Source of the DNA: Oligoflexales bacterium
GTDB taxonomy: Bacteria; Bdellovibrionota_B; Oligoflexia; Oligoflexales; RGVZ01
Length of the DNA stretch: 64,000 bases
NCBI GenBank assembly: GCA_947494335.1
Contig: CANLUT010000007.1
Span: 1-64,000 of the forward strand
Reading direction: 5' to 3'
The notes beneath the pieces were generated by a model. The model made no database searches and was not told the DNA's origin. It worked only from the letters and a program-made list of their open reading frames with translations. The stretch's first letter is position 1. Each line of letters begins with the position of its first letter. Shown here in pieces: positions 1 to 8,550 of the stretch. Made by a program: the position numbers and the translations under genes.

Positions 1-270
1 AAAATTTACAGGTAACAGATTGCTTATTTATTTAAGTCTCCAATGGAGACCTGTCATCTGCAGTCCGAAGACCACAGCGACGAAATACAGCAACCTGTTT
101 ATTGGTTCTTGTTTTTCTGTCGATTCACTATTCAGTTTTCAAAGAGCACTCGATTTTTCGAGGAAAGCGGTTTTACCCATTGCGACCATTGTTGTCCAGA
201 GAAATCTACTGAAAATCCGTATTTTTCCCGAGCCCCGATCGCTAAAAAACCACAATCCCTAGAAACGAGG
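1..270 (-). other. Leader of an rRNA operon running off the left edge
   Basis: No protein gene is credible here. Read on the minus strand, the stretch begins after a strong rRNA-type promoter (278-306). It carries a hairpin and a boxA-like antitermination site (141-162) and ends close to where a 16S gene would be expected to start. Near the edge are an inverted repeat GTCTCC/GGAGAC (36-41 and 45-50) and an outer pair ACAGGT/ACCTGT (8-13 and 49-54), consistent with a precursor processing stem. The distance from boxA to the window edge, about 140 nt, is similar to boxA-16S distances in known operons. The 16S gene itself is not in the window, so the identification is an inference. Confidence 0.6.
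141..162 (-). promoter_or_regulatory. boxA-like antitermination site with preceding hairpin
   Basis: On the minus strand, TGCTCTTTGAAAACT (from 148 leftward) matches the TGCTCTTT core of boxA, the NusB/NusE site in rRNA leaders. Immediately upstream on the same strand is a perfect hairpin CTCGA-AAAA-TCGAG (149-162), placed like a boxB. Together they suggest rRNA antitermination. Confidence 0.6.
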
Positions 271-306
271 GAGGCCGGTTATAGGCGAGACCAAACATGC
301 CGTCAA
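271..306 (-). promoter_or_regulatory. Strong sigma70 promoter, rRNA type
   Basis: On the minus strand there is a -35 TTGACG (301-306), an exact 17-bp spacer and a -10 TATAAC (278-283). It is followed by the GC-rich discriminator CGGCCTCCC, a feature typical of growth-rate-controlled rRNA promoters. The upstream flank (about 307-350) is AT-rich like an UP element. Transcription would run leftward through the boxA into the presumed 16S gene. Confidence 0.7.
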
Positions 307-563
307 TTCATTTTTGGAGGTTTTTCAACAATAATATTTTGTCATTAATTTCTGTGGCTTACAGATGCTCAAAAAACCTTCTCCAAGGCCTAAAAAATTG
401 TCCAACCAGCCAACTTATCCAGCCAGCAAAAACTTTCTTTCGCCAGTCTTACCGGGTGCCGCCAGAAATCGACAAAAACGTAGATTCTGCAAATTGCGGC
501 GAAATTTACGTCTGTTTTTCCATCTCAGATTTTTCGCGCGCGGACTAAACAAACAAAGATTCA

Positions 564-592
564 TTGCACCACACGTCTCATCCCCTTAGATT
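564..592 (+). promoter_or_regulatory. Possible promoter of gpmI operon
   Basis: TTGCAC (564-569), a 17-bp spacer and TAGATT (587-592) lie 44 bp before the gpmI start. The fit to consensus is moderate. The stretch 307-563 between this site and the divergent rRNA-type promoter shows no gene. Confidence 0.35.
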
Positions 593-635
593 AAACGCAG
601 ACTTAACTCTTAATTTGTTTTCTGGAGATGAAAAG

Positions 636-2279
636 ATGACCAAACCCGTGGCTGGTCGACGCGTACTCACCGTTGTGATGGACGGCATTGGACTTTCAAG
701 TAATGACTTTGGAAATGCCGTCGCAAACGCGTGGATGCCGAATCTGAAATGGCTGATGCAAAATGCTACGTGGACAACGCTAAACGCACACGGAAAAGCT
801 GTCGGCCTTCCCTCGGACAGTGACATCGGAAATAGCGAAGTTGGTCACAACGCTATCGGAGCTGGGCGCATCTTCGATCAAGGCGCAAAACTAGTACAAA
901 ATGCGATTTCGTCTGGATCTCTATACGGCGGCGATACGTGGAAACAGATGTTAAAACAAGTCGCCAGTCAAAACACAACTCTACATTTCATCGGACTTTT
1001 GTCCGACGGTAACGTTCACTCTCACGAACAGCATCTTTACTCCATGATGCGCCAAGCAAAGAAAGACGGCGCAAAAAAAGTTCGCGTGCATGTTTTGTTT
1101 GATGGTCGAGATGTTGGTGAGAAAAGTGCAGAAATTTACGTAGAAAGACTGGCATCAGTAATTCAAGAGCTGAAATCTGATAGTTTTGACGTCGCCGTAG
1201 CTTCCGGCGGCGGACGGATGCACATTACCATGGATCGCTACCAAGCGGACTGGTCCATGGTAAAACGCGGATGGGACTGCCACGTCCATGGGATCGCTCC
1301 AAATAAATTCAAAAGTCTCGACGATGCATTGCGAAAATTTCGAGAAAATTCGTCGATCACAGATCAGTATATTCCCGAGTTTGTCATCGCTGAAAACAAG
1401 ACGCCCGTTGGTAAAATTCAGGACGGCGATGCTGTCGTATTTTTTAATTTCCGGGGCGATAGAGCCATTGAAGTCACCCAAGCATTCACCGAAAAGACTT
1501 TTGAAAAATTTGATCGCGGCCAGACGCCTCGTGTGTTTTACGCAGGAATGATGGAGTACGACGGCGACCTGAAAATTCCGGAAAAATATTTAGTATCACC
1601 ACCAGCAATCGCTGACACCCTAGGGGAGTATCTTGCAAGGTCTGGCGTTCGCCAGTTTGCATGCAGCGAAACACAAAAATTTGGACACGTAACCTATTTT
1701 TGGAATGGCAACCGTAGTGGTTACTTCAGTAAATCCCTGGAAGAGTACCTCGAAATCCCATCTGATAACGATGTGACATTTGATTTTAAGCCATGGATGA
1801 AGGCTTACGAGATAACACGAGAGACTGTAAAACGAATGCGTGCAGGCTCATTTGACTATGCCCGTATTAATTTTGCTAATGGAGACATGGTAGGACACAC
1901 AGGAAATTACGAAGCTGCACTTTTAGCCGTAGGGACAGTGGATCTCATGCTGTCTCACCTTATTGCGGCCGCACGCGAGTCAAATACGATCCTCATGGTA
2001 ACTGCCGATCATGGAAACGCTGACGAGATGTTTGACGCCAAGGCAAAGGATTTTCCAAATTGGCGCGACCTGCCACTTTCCAAACGTCCGACGCCAAAGA
2101 CGTCGCATACGTTGAATCCCGTACCGTTTACAGTGTTTGACCCCGCAAGATCAAAGCCCTGGCGCTTAAACGCAGATGTCAAAAGCCCCAACTTAGGCAA
2201 CGTCGCAAACACGATTTTGACACTCATGGACATTCCAAACAGGGATTTATATTTACCAAGCCTCGTCGTGAAGGATTGA
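636..2279 (+). CDS. gpmI: 2,3-bisphosphoglycerate-independent phosphoglycerate mutase
   Basis: Interconverts 3- and 2-phosphoglycerate in glycolysis and gluconeogenesis in the cytoplasm, using two metal ions and a phosphoserine intermediate. The 547-residue length is normal for the family. The metal-binding MDG is near residue 15, the nucleophile is Ser67 in the DIGNSEVGH motif, and the C-terminal DHGNADE supplies further metal ligands. An in-frame ATG at 564 exists, but ATG 636 is preceded by GGAG at 8 nt spacing and begins with the family's conserved N-terminus. First gene of a compact gpmI-mazG-rnhA cluster; its stop lies 5 nt before mazG. Confidence 0.96.
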   Translation: MTKPVAGRRVLTVVMDGIGLSSNDFGNAVANAWMPNLKWLMQNATWTTLNAHGKAVGLPSDSDIGNSEVGHNAIGAGRIFDQGAKLVQNAISSGSLYGGDTWKQMLKQVASQNTTLHFIGLLSDGNVHSHEQHLYSMMRQAKKDGAKKVRVHVLFDGRDVGEKSAEIYVERLASVIQELKSDSFDVAVASGGGRMHITMDRYQADWSMVKRGWDCHVHGIAPNKFKSLDDALRKFRENSSITDQYIPEFVIAENKTPVGKIQDGDAVVFFNFRGDRAIEVTQAFTEKTFEKFDRGQTPRVFYAGMMEYDGDLKIPEKYLVSPPAIADTLGEYLARSGVRQFACSETQKFGHVTYFWNGNRSGYFSKSLEEYLEIPSDNDVTFDFKPWMKAYEITRETVKRMRAGSFDYARINFANGDMVGHTGNYEAALLAVGTVDLMLSHLIAAARESNTILMVTADHGNADEMFDAKAKDFPNWRDLPLSKRPTPKTSHTLNPVPFTVFDPARSKPWRLNADVKSPNLGNVANTILTLMDIPNRDLYLPSLVVKD

Positions 2280-2284
2280 CGTCA

Positions 2285-3142
2285 ATGAGCGATAATCACG
2301 GGAACGATACTGCCGAGTCATTTAAGGATTTTTGCAAAACAATTGCCGCCCTTAGACATCCGGTGACCGGATGTCCCTGGGACCTCGAGCAAACTCATGC
2401 AAGCTTACGCCGATACATGATCGAGGAGGCTTACGAAGCTGCGGAGGTTATGGATCCAGTGGATCCCAAAAAACTCTGCGAAGAGCTTGGTGACGTGCTT
2501 CTTCAAGTGGTGTTGAATTCACAACTCGCCAAAGATGAGGGAACATTCACTGTCGATGACGTTATCAACGGCATCAATCAAAAAATGAGAAGACGGCACC
2601 CACACGTCTTTGGAGACAAAGACACAGATACCTCACAACACTCACGCGAAGCATCAGCGATCCGTGCAAAGTGGGAAGAGATTAAAGCCTCAGAAGCCCG
2701 GGCGAAGGGCCAAAAACCAAGCGGCAAACCAGGTGTTTTTGACCATTTAAAGCCAGGATCTATGTCCCCGGCATCTCAACTCGCAGTTGCCATCGGGAAA
2801 ACAGCAAAAAACATCGCTTTTGATTGGGACACCAGCAAAGCTGTCTTTGACCAATTTCAAAGCGAGGTGAAAGAATTAAAAGACGAAATCGACTCAGGTC
2901 GAGACAAAGCTAAAATCTATGAAGAGATGGGTGATGTTATGTTCTCACTCAGCCAACTCTGCAGACATCTCGATGTCGACCCAGAAATCTGCGCCATGGA
3001 TGGTAATAAGAAGTTTCTAAAACGCTTTCAAAACTTGGAACAAATTGCCAAGGCTGAAAGCATAGACGTCACAACTGCAGGAACAGCAAAACTTGAAGAG
3101 CTATGGCTTAAAGCCAAAAAATTTGAGGCGAAGCGAAAATAA
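2285..3142 (+). CDS. mazG: Nucleoside triphosphate pyrophosphohydrolase MazG
   Basis: House-cleaning enzyme hydrolysing NTPs and dNTPs to monophosphates and pyrophosphate. It has the tandem MazG arrangement of the long form (285 aa): an N-terminal domain with EEAYEAAE and EELGD (about residues 45-75) and a second domain with EVKELKDE and EEMGD (about 195-225), all acidic metal ligands of the helical fold. A TTG at 2276 overlaps the gpmI stop, but AAGGA at 2271-2275 is correctly spaced only for ATG 2285. The next gene, rnhA, begins directly after the stop, so translation is probably coupled. Confidence 0.95.
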   Translation: MSDNHGNDTAESFKDFCKTIAALRHPVTGCPWDLEQTHASLRRYMIEEAYEAAEVMDPVDPKKLCEELGDVLLQVVLNSQLAKDEGTFTVDDVINGINQKMRRRHPHVFGDKDTDTSQHSREASAIRAKWEEIKASEARAKGQKPSGKPGVFDHLKPGSMSPASQLAVAIGKTAKNIAFDWDTSKAVFDQFQSEVKELKDEIDSGRDKAKIYEEMGDVMFSLSQLCRHLDVDPEICAMDGNKKFLKRFQNLEQIAKAESIDVTTAGTAKLEELWLKAKKFEAKRK

Positions 3143-3592
3143 ATGACCGTCAAACCCACAGATAAAGTGACCATCACGACCGACGGTGCCTGCCTCGGAA
3201 ATCCGGGACCAGGGGGATGGGCTGCCCTTCTTCAGTTTAAGGATAAGGAAAAGCTAATCTCAGGTGGCGACGCGGAAACCACCAATAATCGCATGGAACT
3301 TCAGGCTGTCATCGAGGGATTAAGTGCTTTGAAGAGACGCTGCCACGTCACTGTGGTGACTGACAGCCAGTATGTGATGAAGGCCTTCAAGGAGGGCTGG
3401 CTTGCCAACTGGGAGCGCAACGGATGGAAGACGGCCGACCGTAAACCCGTCAAAAATCAGGATTTATGGCAGTCGCTCATGGAACTTGAGGAGAAGCACG
3501 ACGTCCACTGGAAGTGGGTGAAGGGTCACGCCGGCCACCCTGAAAACGAGCGGGTCGATGCTGAGGCGAGGAGCCAAGCCGAAAAAGCTTAA
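3143..3592 (+). CDS. rnhA: Ribonuclease HI
   Basis: Degrades the RNA strand of RNA-DNA hybrids (R-loops, primer remnants). The 149-residue length is normal. The four catalytic carboxylates are visible: Asp14 in TTDGAC, Glu52 in NRMEL, Asp74 in VTDSQY and Asp139 in NERVD; His129 in KGHAGH matches the catalytic histidine loop. The basic handle region with its Trp residues (about 83-105) is present, as in the E. coli type. The start ATG abuts the mazG stop, making it the last gene of the gpmI-mazG-rnhA cluster. Confidence 0.96.
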   Translation: MTVKPTDKVTITTDGACLGNPGPGGWAALLQFKDKEKLISGGDAETTNNRMELQAVIEGLSALKRRCHVTVVTDSQYVMKAFKEGWLANWERNGWKTADRKPVKNQDLWQSLMELEEKHDVHWKWVKGHAGHPENERVDAEARSQAEKA

Positions 3593-3630
3593 GTGCCTCT
3601 CACCATGCCCATTTCCGGGTCAGCTATCCC

Positions 3631-3659
3631 TTGACAGATGCGGGGCACATTGCTACAAC
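3631..3659 (+). promoter_or_regulatory. Sigma70 promoter of rpsT
   Basis: Perfect -35 TTGACA (3631-3636), 17-bp spacer, -10 TACAAC (3654-3659). It lies in the 149-bp gap between rnhA and rpsT, so rpsT has its own strong promoter with an mRNA leader of about 75 nt. Confidence 0.7.
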
Positions 3660-3741
3660 CACCCCCTCTGTTTGGGTCATGAATGTACCAATCAGAGAAA
3701 GATAAGTCAGATTTAAACATTCGAATCAATTGGGGTTTCCT

Positions 3742-4032
3742 GTGGCCAATCATAAGTCAGCAACAAAAAGAGCTCGTTCCGCGCTTGTTAAGCGCGACCG
3801 CAATAGCCAGTACCTTGCTAGCGTTAGAACTGCCGTTAAGCGTTTCCGCTTCGCGCTCGAAGGTCTAAAAGCAGGTACCGAGAAAGACATCAAGAAAGTT
3901 GAAGGCGCATTGTCAAAAGCTCAAGAGCTATTGATGAAGGCTGCTAGCAAAGGCGTCGTTCATAAAAAAGCAGCGAGCCGCAAGGTAAGCCGCATGACCC
4001 AAGCTAAAAAAGCTGTTACTGACAAAAAGTAA
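3742..4032 (+). CDS. rpsT: 30S ribosomal protein S20
   Basis: Small basic protein that binds 16S rRNA during assembly of the 30S body. About 96 residues starting VANHKSATKRARS, the typical S20 N-terminus, followed by Lys/Ala-rich helices with conserved SKGVVHKKAASRKVSRM. The GTG at 3742 was chosen because it yields the conserved N-terminus and has GGGG 6 nt upstream; a TTG at 3730 would add four unusual residues. Transcribed alone from the promoter at 3631-3659 and ended by the hairpin at 4055-4087. Confidence 0.95.
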   Translation: MANHKSATKRARSALVKRDRNSQYLASVRTAVKRFRFALEGLKAGTEKDIKKVEGALSKAQELLMKAASKGVVHKKAASRKVSRMTQAKKAVTDKK

Positions 4033-4054
4033 TCGCTAATTTATCGAATTCGAT

Positions 4055-4087
4055 AGCCACTGGTAGCCTCGCTACTGGTGGCTTTCT
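4055..4087 (+). terminator. Hairpin terminator after rpsT
   Basis: A 12-bp stem with two G-U pairs (AGCCACTGGTAG at 4055-4066 with CTACTGGTGGCT at 4072-4083), 5-nt loop, followed by a short TTTCT. The 3' arm contains the stop codon of the convergent minus-strand gene, so the hairpin may serve both directions. Confidence 0.6.
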
Positions 4088-5787
4088 AATTTATCGATTG
4101 CAGTCAGGAGATTTGGGTGATCACCTAGTGACTCCCTGATAGATGTAAGAACATCCAAGGAAACTGAGTTATCAGGATTTTCAAGACAGGCTTGAACCAA
4201 AATACTGAGCGAAGGGGATTCTGGGCCACCGACGGCAACCGCCTTCTGGAGCCAAAAAACGGACTCCTCAAACATTTTTAGCCTTCGATATACAAGCCCC
4301 ACACCCATTAGACACTGATAATCATTCGGGTTAACGGCAAGGCCGCGTTTAAAAAAACTGAGCGCATCTTCGTGACTATGACCATGCCACGCAAGATAGC
4401 CTAGGCCGCGCAAAGCCTGAAAGTTGGTATGGTTTATTTTGAGAGAGTGCTCAAAAGATTGAATCGCTTCGTCGGCTCGTGAAAGAGCAACCAGCGCGTC
4501 ACCGCGAATACGCATAATTTCTGAGTAATGCTCCAATTCGCAAGTCGAGGCGAAATCACGAAGTTCCTCACATTTAACTAAAACATCACACGCATCCCGG
4601 TATGTCACCGGCACCTGATGTTGCTTGATAAATGTATTTAGTCCTTGGCGACGAGAGATTTTAGCTTCGTTATGACAAACTTTATCTAGAGCTTTCAGAA
4701 AAATCGCAGCCGACTTTTCAGAACTAAGAATTGCCGAGGCCGACTGTGAGGTAAACCGTCGTAAATCTTGCGGCGGAGCAGCTTCAACCAGTTTTGCGAG
4801 TTCGAATGCTAAATCCGCAGAACTGAAGTCGTCAATTTTCGTCACATCAACGCCAGTAAGCCATTCGTCTGCGACTGATCCTCGAGGCAGGATGACCTGA
4901 ACACCAGCACATGCAGCAGCTAACGCGTGCCATGGCAACGGCTCAAGCTCATGCTTTTTTGTCCATCGACCTTCAATCAGCAGATCCGTCGCTGCCAAAA
5001 GATCTGACAAAAATGGAGACGTATCCTGAGCAAGAAACAACACCTTAGAACCCAAACCCATATCAGACGCCTCATACTTGAGCTTACTTTGGGATTGGCC
5101 ATCACCACAGACAAGTAAACGGACCTTTGACCTAAGACCAGGAGCGATACGATTCATGCAAAGTCTGACACCCTGCATGATGGTCAGAGTTGGATCGATA
5201 TCTTCAAGTGAAGTTTTAATTGTAATGAGCACAGCATCATCAGGAATTCCAACGTAGCGTCGGAATTTTTGCCGCTTACTGGGGTCAAAAGCAAAGTCTG
5301 ATCCCCGCATCACCGCTGGAAGTCGAACCATTCGGTCAGCCGAAACGCCTTCGATTTGGAGAAGCTGCTCAGTTTTTCTAGAAGACGTAAAAAATAAATC
5401 CGCGAATTGATGGATGTCGTACTGAATGGCTCGAATGTTCGCATATTTCTCATATACGAAGGGCGAAAACTCGTGGGCAATACAGCAAAACTTGACGCCT
5501 AACTTGCGAGCGGCGCGCAGAGATTGAAAGGAAAAAAGACGACTTGTGTCGATCGCTACAATCAGATCGGCTCCAACCAGAAAGCGGTCTACGTCGCGCA
5601 TAAAACCCGGCATATCTGGAATAAGCGGAAACATTGTAACCGGCAATGTCGTACATACCGGATGGTCAATTGATTCAAGAGCAAGTAACTCAACGCTGTG
5701 ATAAGCCGCGACGGACTCCCACATGGCAAGCATCGCAGCATCTCGATGCGAGCCAATCACAACTTTAATTTTTAATGACGAGGACAT
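4072..5787 (-). CDS. GT-B glycosyltransferase-like protein with C-terminal TPRs
   Basis: A 571-residue protein without signal peptide. Residues 1 to about 350 resemble a GT-B-fold (group 1) glycosyltransferase: alternating strands and helices, LLVCGDGQSQSKL (the donor-domain strand near 230) and a domain proposing donor selection around WHALAAACAGVQVILPRGS. The usual EX7E motif is not clearly present, so activity is uncertain. Residues about 400-540 contain tetratricopeptide repeats (ALSFFKRGLAVNPND and neighbours). ATG 5787 is preceded by AGGAG 5 nt away. It sits 8 nt downstream of the S41 protease gene and is probably co-transcribed with it. The sugar and acceptor cannot be told. Confidence 0.6.
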   Translation of the reverse strand: MSSSLKIKVVIGSHRDAAMLAMWESVAAYHSVELLALESIDHPVCTTLPVTMFPLIPDMPGFMRDVDRFLVGADLIVAIDTSRLFSFQSLRAARKLGVKFCCIAHEFSPFVYEKYANIRAIQYDIHQFADLFFTSSRKTEQLLQIEGVSADRMVRLPAVMRGSDFAFDPSKRQKFRRYVGIPDDAVLITIKTSLEDIDPTLTIMQGVRLCMNRIAPGLRSKVRLLVCGDGQSQSKLKYEASDMGLGSKVLFLAQDTSPFLSDLLAATDLLIEGRWTKKHELEPLPWHALAAACAGVQVILPRGSVADEWLTGVDVTKIDDFSSADLAFELAKLVEAAPPQDLRRFTSQSASAILSSEKSAAIFLKALDKVCHNEAKISRRQGLNTFIKQHQVPVTYRDACDVLVKCEELRDFASTCELEHYSEIMRIRGDALVALSRADEAIQSFEHSLKINHTNFQALRGLGYLAWHGHSHEDALSFFKRGLAVNPNDYQCLMGVGLVYRRLKMFEESVFWLQKAVAVGGPESPSLSILVQACLENPDNSVSLDVLTSIRESLGDHPNLLTAIDKLESHQ

Positions 5788-5795
5788 TCTTGCTC

Positions 5796-8312
5796 CTAGT
5801 GCGACATTTTTTCGCTTGCTGACTTTGATTGGTCGGCCATATTTGTTAGGACTTCTGCCGTTGAGTTCGAAACATCGAAGCCAGATGACGTTGAAACAGT
5901 AAGCCCGACAACTACAGAGGACGACTCCAACTTCTCTTTACCATCCATCCGCACCATAATTTCGCCAGAGCTACCGCCGTCAACCTGATCCAACTTAAAT
6001 TCAGTCTGCGGAATTGATATTTGAGCACCACCCAAATTGGAAATTTTTAAAGAAACATCCTTGGCCATGACAGAGGATGGATTTGAGACTACTACCCGGA
6101 GTGAACCGGCCTCCAGAGGCTCAAGCTGCCCTGCTTTCTGACTGCGAGCCCCATCAACAAACTCAACACTAGCACTCAACGAAAATCTTTTTTCATCACT
6201 AACTTCAATTAAGAATTCACCCTGTGCATTTGGAATTGCCTGAGCGTCAATTGCTATGCCGGCATTCACGTAATGTCGTCCTACACTGAGAGCCGCGGGG
6301 ATAAATACGTTTAATTTGCCCTCTCTTGTCTGCCCAGCAGGAATTTTCCCTACCAAAAATTCCTTAGTCTCAAGTCCTGCGATCGGTGATTGAACGAAAA
6401 CAGAAACGTTCTCTGCATTTTGAGATCCCAAATTAGTTATCTTCCAAGGCACTTCGAGCAAGTTACCCGTCCGCGCTTGAAGACCCTCATCTGGAGCTTT
6501 GATTTGCAACGCTAAAGCCGCCTTCTCAACCTGTCGGAATGGATCTGTCATCCAGTCGACAAGGATGTCATTTTTCAACCATTTAGCTGATTTTTCTGAC
6601 ATGGCTCTCAAACGATCTTTCACGTCCGGCATAGCGAGCGCTAATGCATGACTCGATCGTCTTGCACTTTCGGGAAATGTAGATCCATAAGTATCCCGCA
6701 GCTTTGCAAAAAGCGTCATAGCGACATCCATCTCAGGGTCTGCTTTATCCTCAGATTCGGGCACAGAATCCTTCAAAAAATACCCTTTTATTACAGGACG
6801 AACAGAGAATTGGGTGGACGTCACCGCACTCAAATGGTTCGGGAGAAACTGCTCATTTCGATATCTGTAAGGACCAAATAAATTATCGTTAGCCGCAGAC
6901 TTGATCACGGGTTGGATCCAGATATCAGGCATGATTCCTACGTTCTGAATACTTTTTAAAGACGGTGTAAAATAGCGAGCAATCGTCAGTTTTAAGGCGC
7001 GTTTTTCCGGAAGCTCGAAAACGGTCTGCACGGAGCCCTTCCCAAAGCTCGGTTGACCAACAACAACAGCGCGACTATTATCCTGTAGCGCCCCTGCAAC
7101 AATCTCACTAGCCGAGGCACTGTCCTCGTCCATCAACACGACGAGCGGAAAATTTACCTCATTGAAATTTTTAGTGGCTCGCTCCGTCTCCTCGCGACGA
7201 CCGCGCGTAGTAACAACAATCCCTTGGTCTAGGAAGATGTCACTGACATGGACAGCCTGATCCAGAAGGCCACCTGGGTTCCCACGAAGATCCAATACGA
7301 TTCCACCAATGGGGTGCTTTTTTCGAAACCGCTTAATGTGATCTGTAATTTCCTTTGCTGTACGCGAGGCGAAATTCTCAACTTCAAGACGCAATATATG
7401 AAGACCGCCATCATGATGCTCATGGGCTTGTACCGAATCGACCTCAATAATCTCACGCTTTAAACTGAGCAACTGTGGCGACCAACCACCCGGTCTTAGG
7501 GTAACTAAGTTGGCCACTGTCCCGGGTTCACCGCGCATGTAGCCAACTAACTTGTCCAAACCGAGGCCAAAAGTCATTTGACCATTAATAGATATAATTT
7601 TGTCGTGCTTTTGGATGCCAAGCTTAATCGCAGGACTTCTCGGTAATGGTTTGAGAACAGTCAGTACGTTCTCACGAACACCAACTAGGACGCCAAGGCC
7701 ACCAAAGGCACCTTCAGTGTCATGTCTTAGCTCCTCGTAAGCATCCTTGGACATCAGCGAAGAATGAGCATCTAATGAACTTAGAAGGGCATTTACAACG
7801 ATGGAGGACTCATCTCGTTCTCCACCCAACATTATATTCTCACCTTTATTCATTAGCTCATTGATTTTAATTCTTTCACAAAACGCGATGAGACTCTTGA
7901 GACGTCCGAGCAGTTCTTCATAGTCCATTTCCTCGTCTACAGCGAACTCGAGAATCTCGGTGCCGTTACTGATTGAAATGGAAGAGTCTGACTCAACAAG
8001 CTTCAGTGCTGGGATCGCATAGGATAAAGACCTCATGGTGCCAGCGATCAGTTGGCCGCCGGTGACCCGTTCAGAATCGACATAGTAGCTTTGGACCAGG
8101 CTTACGATTGAGTCCAGTAAGATGGCAGACGATGTCTCAACCTGACCAGACAGTTTTCCTAGCTTAGAGACTGTTCCCTCTCCAGCCCGACCTTTTGCGG
8201 ACTGTCGACCTTCTCTCGGAGCAAAAATTACGAATAATGATAGGGCAATCGCTGCAAATGCAACGGTATTCAAGCCCATTTGGCCGGAATTTCGTGAGCC
8301 CTTTTGGAACAT
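5796..8312 (-). CDS. S41 (C-terminal processing) serine protease with PDZ domain
   Basis: Periplasmic protease of the Prc/CtpA family, which cleaves proteins at their C-termini using a Ser-Lys dyad. An N-terminal membrane anchor (residues 13-31) is followed by a helical region, a PDZ domain (about 195-275) and the protease core. Ser400 in DSASASEIVAGALQ and Lys425 in PSFGKGSVQT have the 25-residue spacing of Prc. After the core comes a long C-terminal part (about 620-838) with two Ig-like CARDB-type segments, unusual for CtpA and giving a total of 838 residues. The alternative start at 8279 (Met12) would still keep the anchor. Followed at 8 nt by the glycosyltransferase-like gene. Confidence 0.88.
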   Translation of the reverse strand: MFQKGSRNSGQMGLNTVAFAAIALSLFVIFAPREGRQSAKGRAGEGTVSKLGKLSGQVETSSAILLDSIVSLVQSYYVDSERVTGGQLIAGTMRSLSYAIPALKLVESDSSISISNGTEILEFAVDEEMDYEELLGRLKSLIAFCERIKINELMNKGENIMLGGERDESSIVVNALLSSLDAHSSLMSKDAYEELRHDTEGAFGGLGVLVGVRENVLTVLKPLPRSPAIKLGIQKHDKIISINGQMTFGLGLDKLVGYMRGEPGTVANLVTLRPGGWSPQLLSLKREIIEVDSVQAHEHHDGGLHILRLEVENFASRTAKEITDHIKRFRKKHPIGGIVLDLRGNPGGLLDQAVHVSDIFLDQGIVVTTRGRREETERATKNFNEVNFPLVVLMDEDSASASEIVAGALQDNSRAVVVGQPSFGKGSVQTVFELPEKRALKLTIARYFTPSLKSIQNVGIMPDIWIQPVIKSAANDNLFGPYRYRNEQFLPNHLSAVTSTQFSVRPVIKGYFLKDSVPESEDKADPEMDVAMTLFAKLRDTYGSTFPESARRSSHALALAMPDVKDRLRAMSEKSAKWLKNDILVDWMTDPFRQVEKAALALQIKAPDEGLQARTGNLLEVPWKITNLGSQNAENVSVFVQSPIAGLETKEFLVGKIPAGQTREGKLNVFIPAALSVGRHYVNAGIAIDAQAIPNAQGEFLIEVSDEKRFSLSASVEFVDGARSQKAGQLEPLEAGSLRVVVSNPSSVMAKDVSLKISNLGGAQISIPQTEFKLDQVDGGSSGEIMVRMDGKEKLESSSVVVGLTVSTSSGFDVSNSTAEVLTNMADQSKSASEKMSH

Positions 8313-8408
8313 CCTCTAGTTACCTCAATCGTTTCCAAAGTTATCGGCGCTGCCTCAATGGCCTTGACGCTAGGTGGAAAAGAGGACTCTTTTTGAGGTT
8401 TTCTCAAA

Positions 8409-8438
8409 ATCGTAATTACCCGTTATTATTGATATCAA
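8409..8438 (-). promoter_or_regulatory. Possible promoter of S41 protease operon
   Basis: On the minus strand TTGATA (8433-8438), 18-bp spacer, TACGAT (8409-8414), in the 238-bp gap between the divergent protease and TPR genes. Moderate match only. Confidence 0.35.
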
Positions 8439-8514
8439 ATAGATTTCTTGCTTTTTCTTAAAGTTACTCCTCAATTTCGGCCGACACCTACCGATTCGTT
8501 CCTGTGAGGGAACT

Positions 8515-8535
8515 GAAGGCAACGGATATGCCTTC
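8515..8535 (+). promoter_or_regulatory. 5'-UTR hairpin with GGA loop before TPR gene
   Basis: Perfect 7-bp stem GAAGGCA/TGCCTTC with loop ACGGATA, 15 nt upstream of the ATG at 8551 and just before the ribosome-binding site AAGGGG. A GGA in a hairpin loop near a start codon is the arrangement recognised by CsrA/RsmA, but this is only a suggestion. Confidence 0.3.
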
Positions 8536-8550
8536 GAGAAGGGGCCAAGA

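Noticed and set aside
1-563. Several short open frames on the plus strand before gpmI
   Set aside because: They overlap each other in different frames, lack ribosome-binding sites, and lie over the rRNA-type leader and promoter of the minus strand.
3683-3868. Short open frame over the rpsT leader
   Set aside because: It overlaps rpsT in another frame, lacks a ribosome-binding site and has no coding character.
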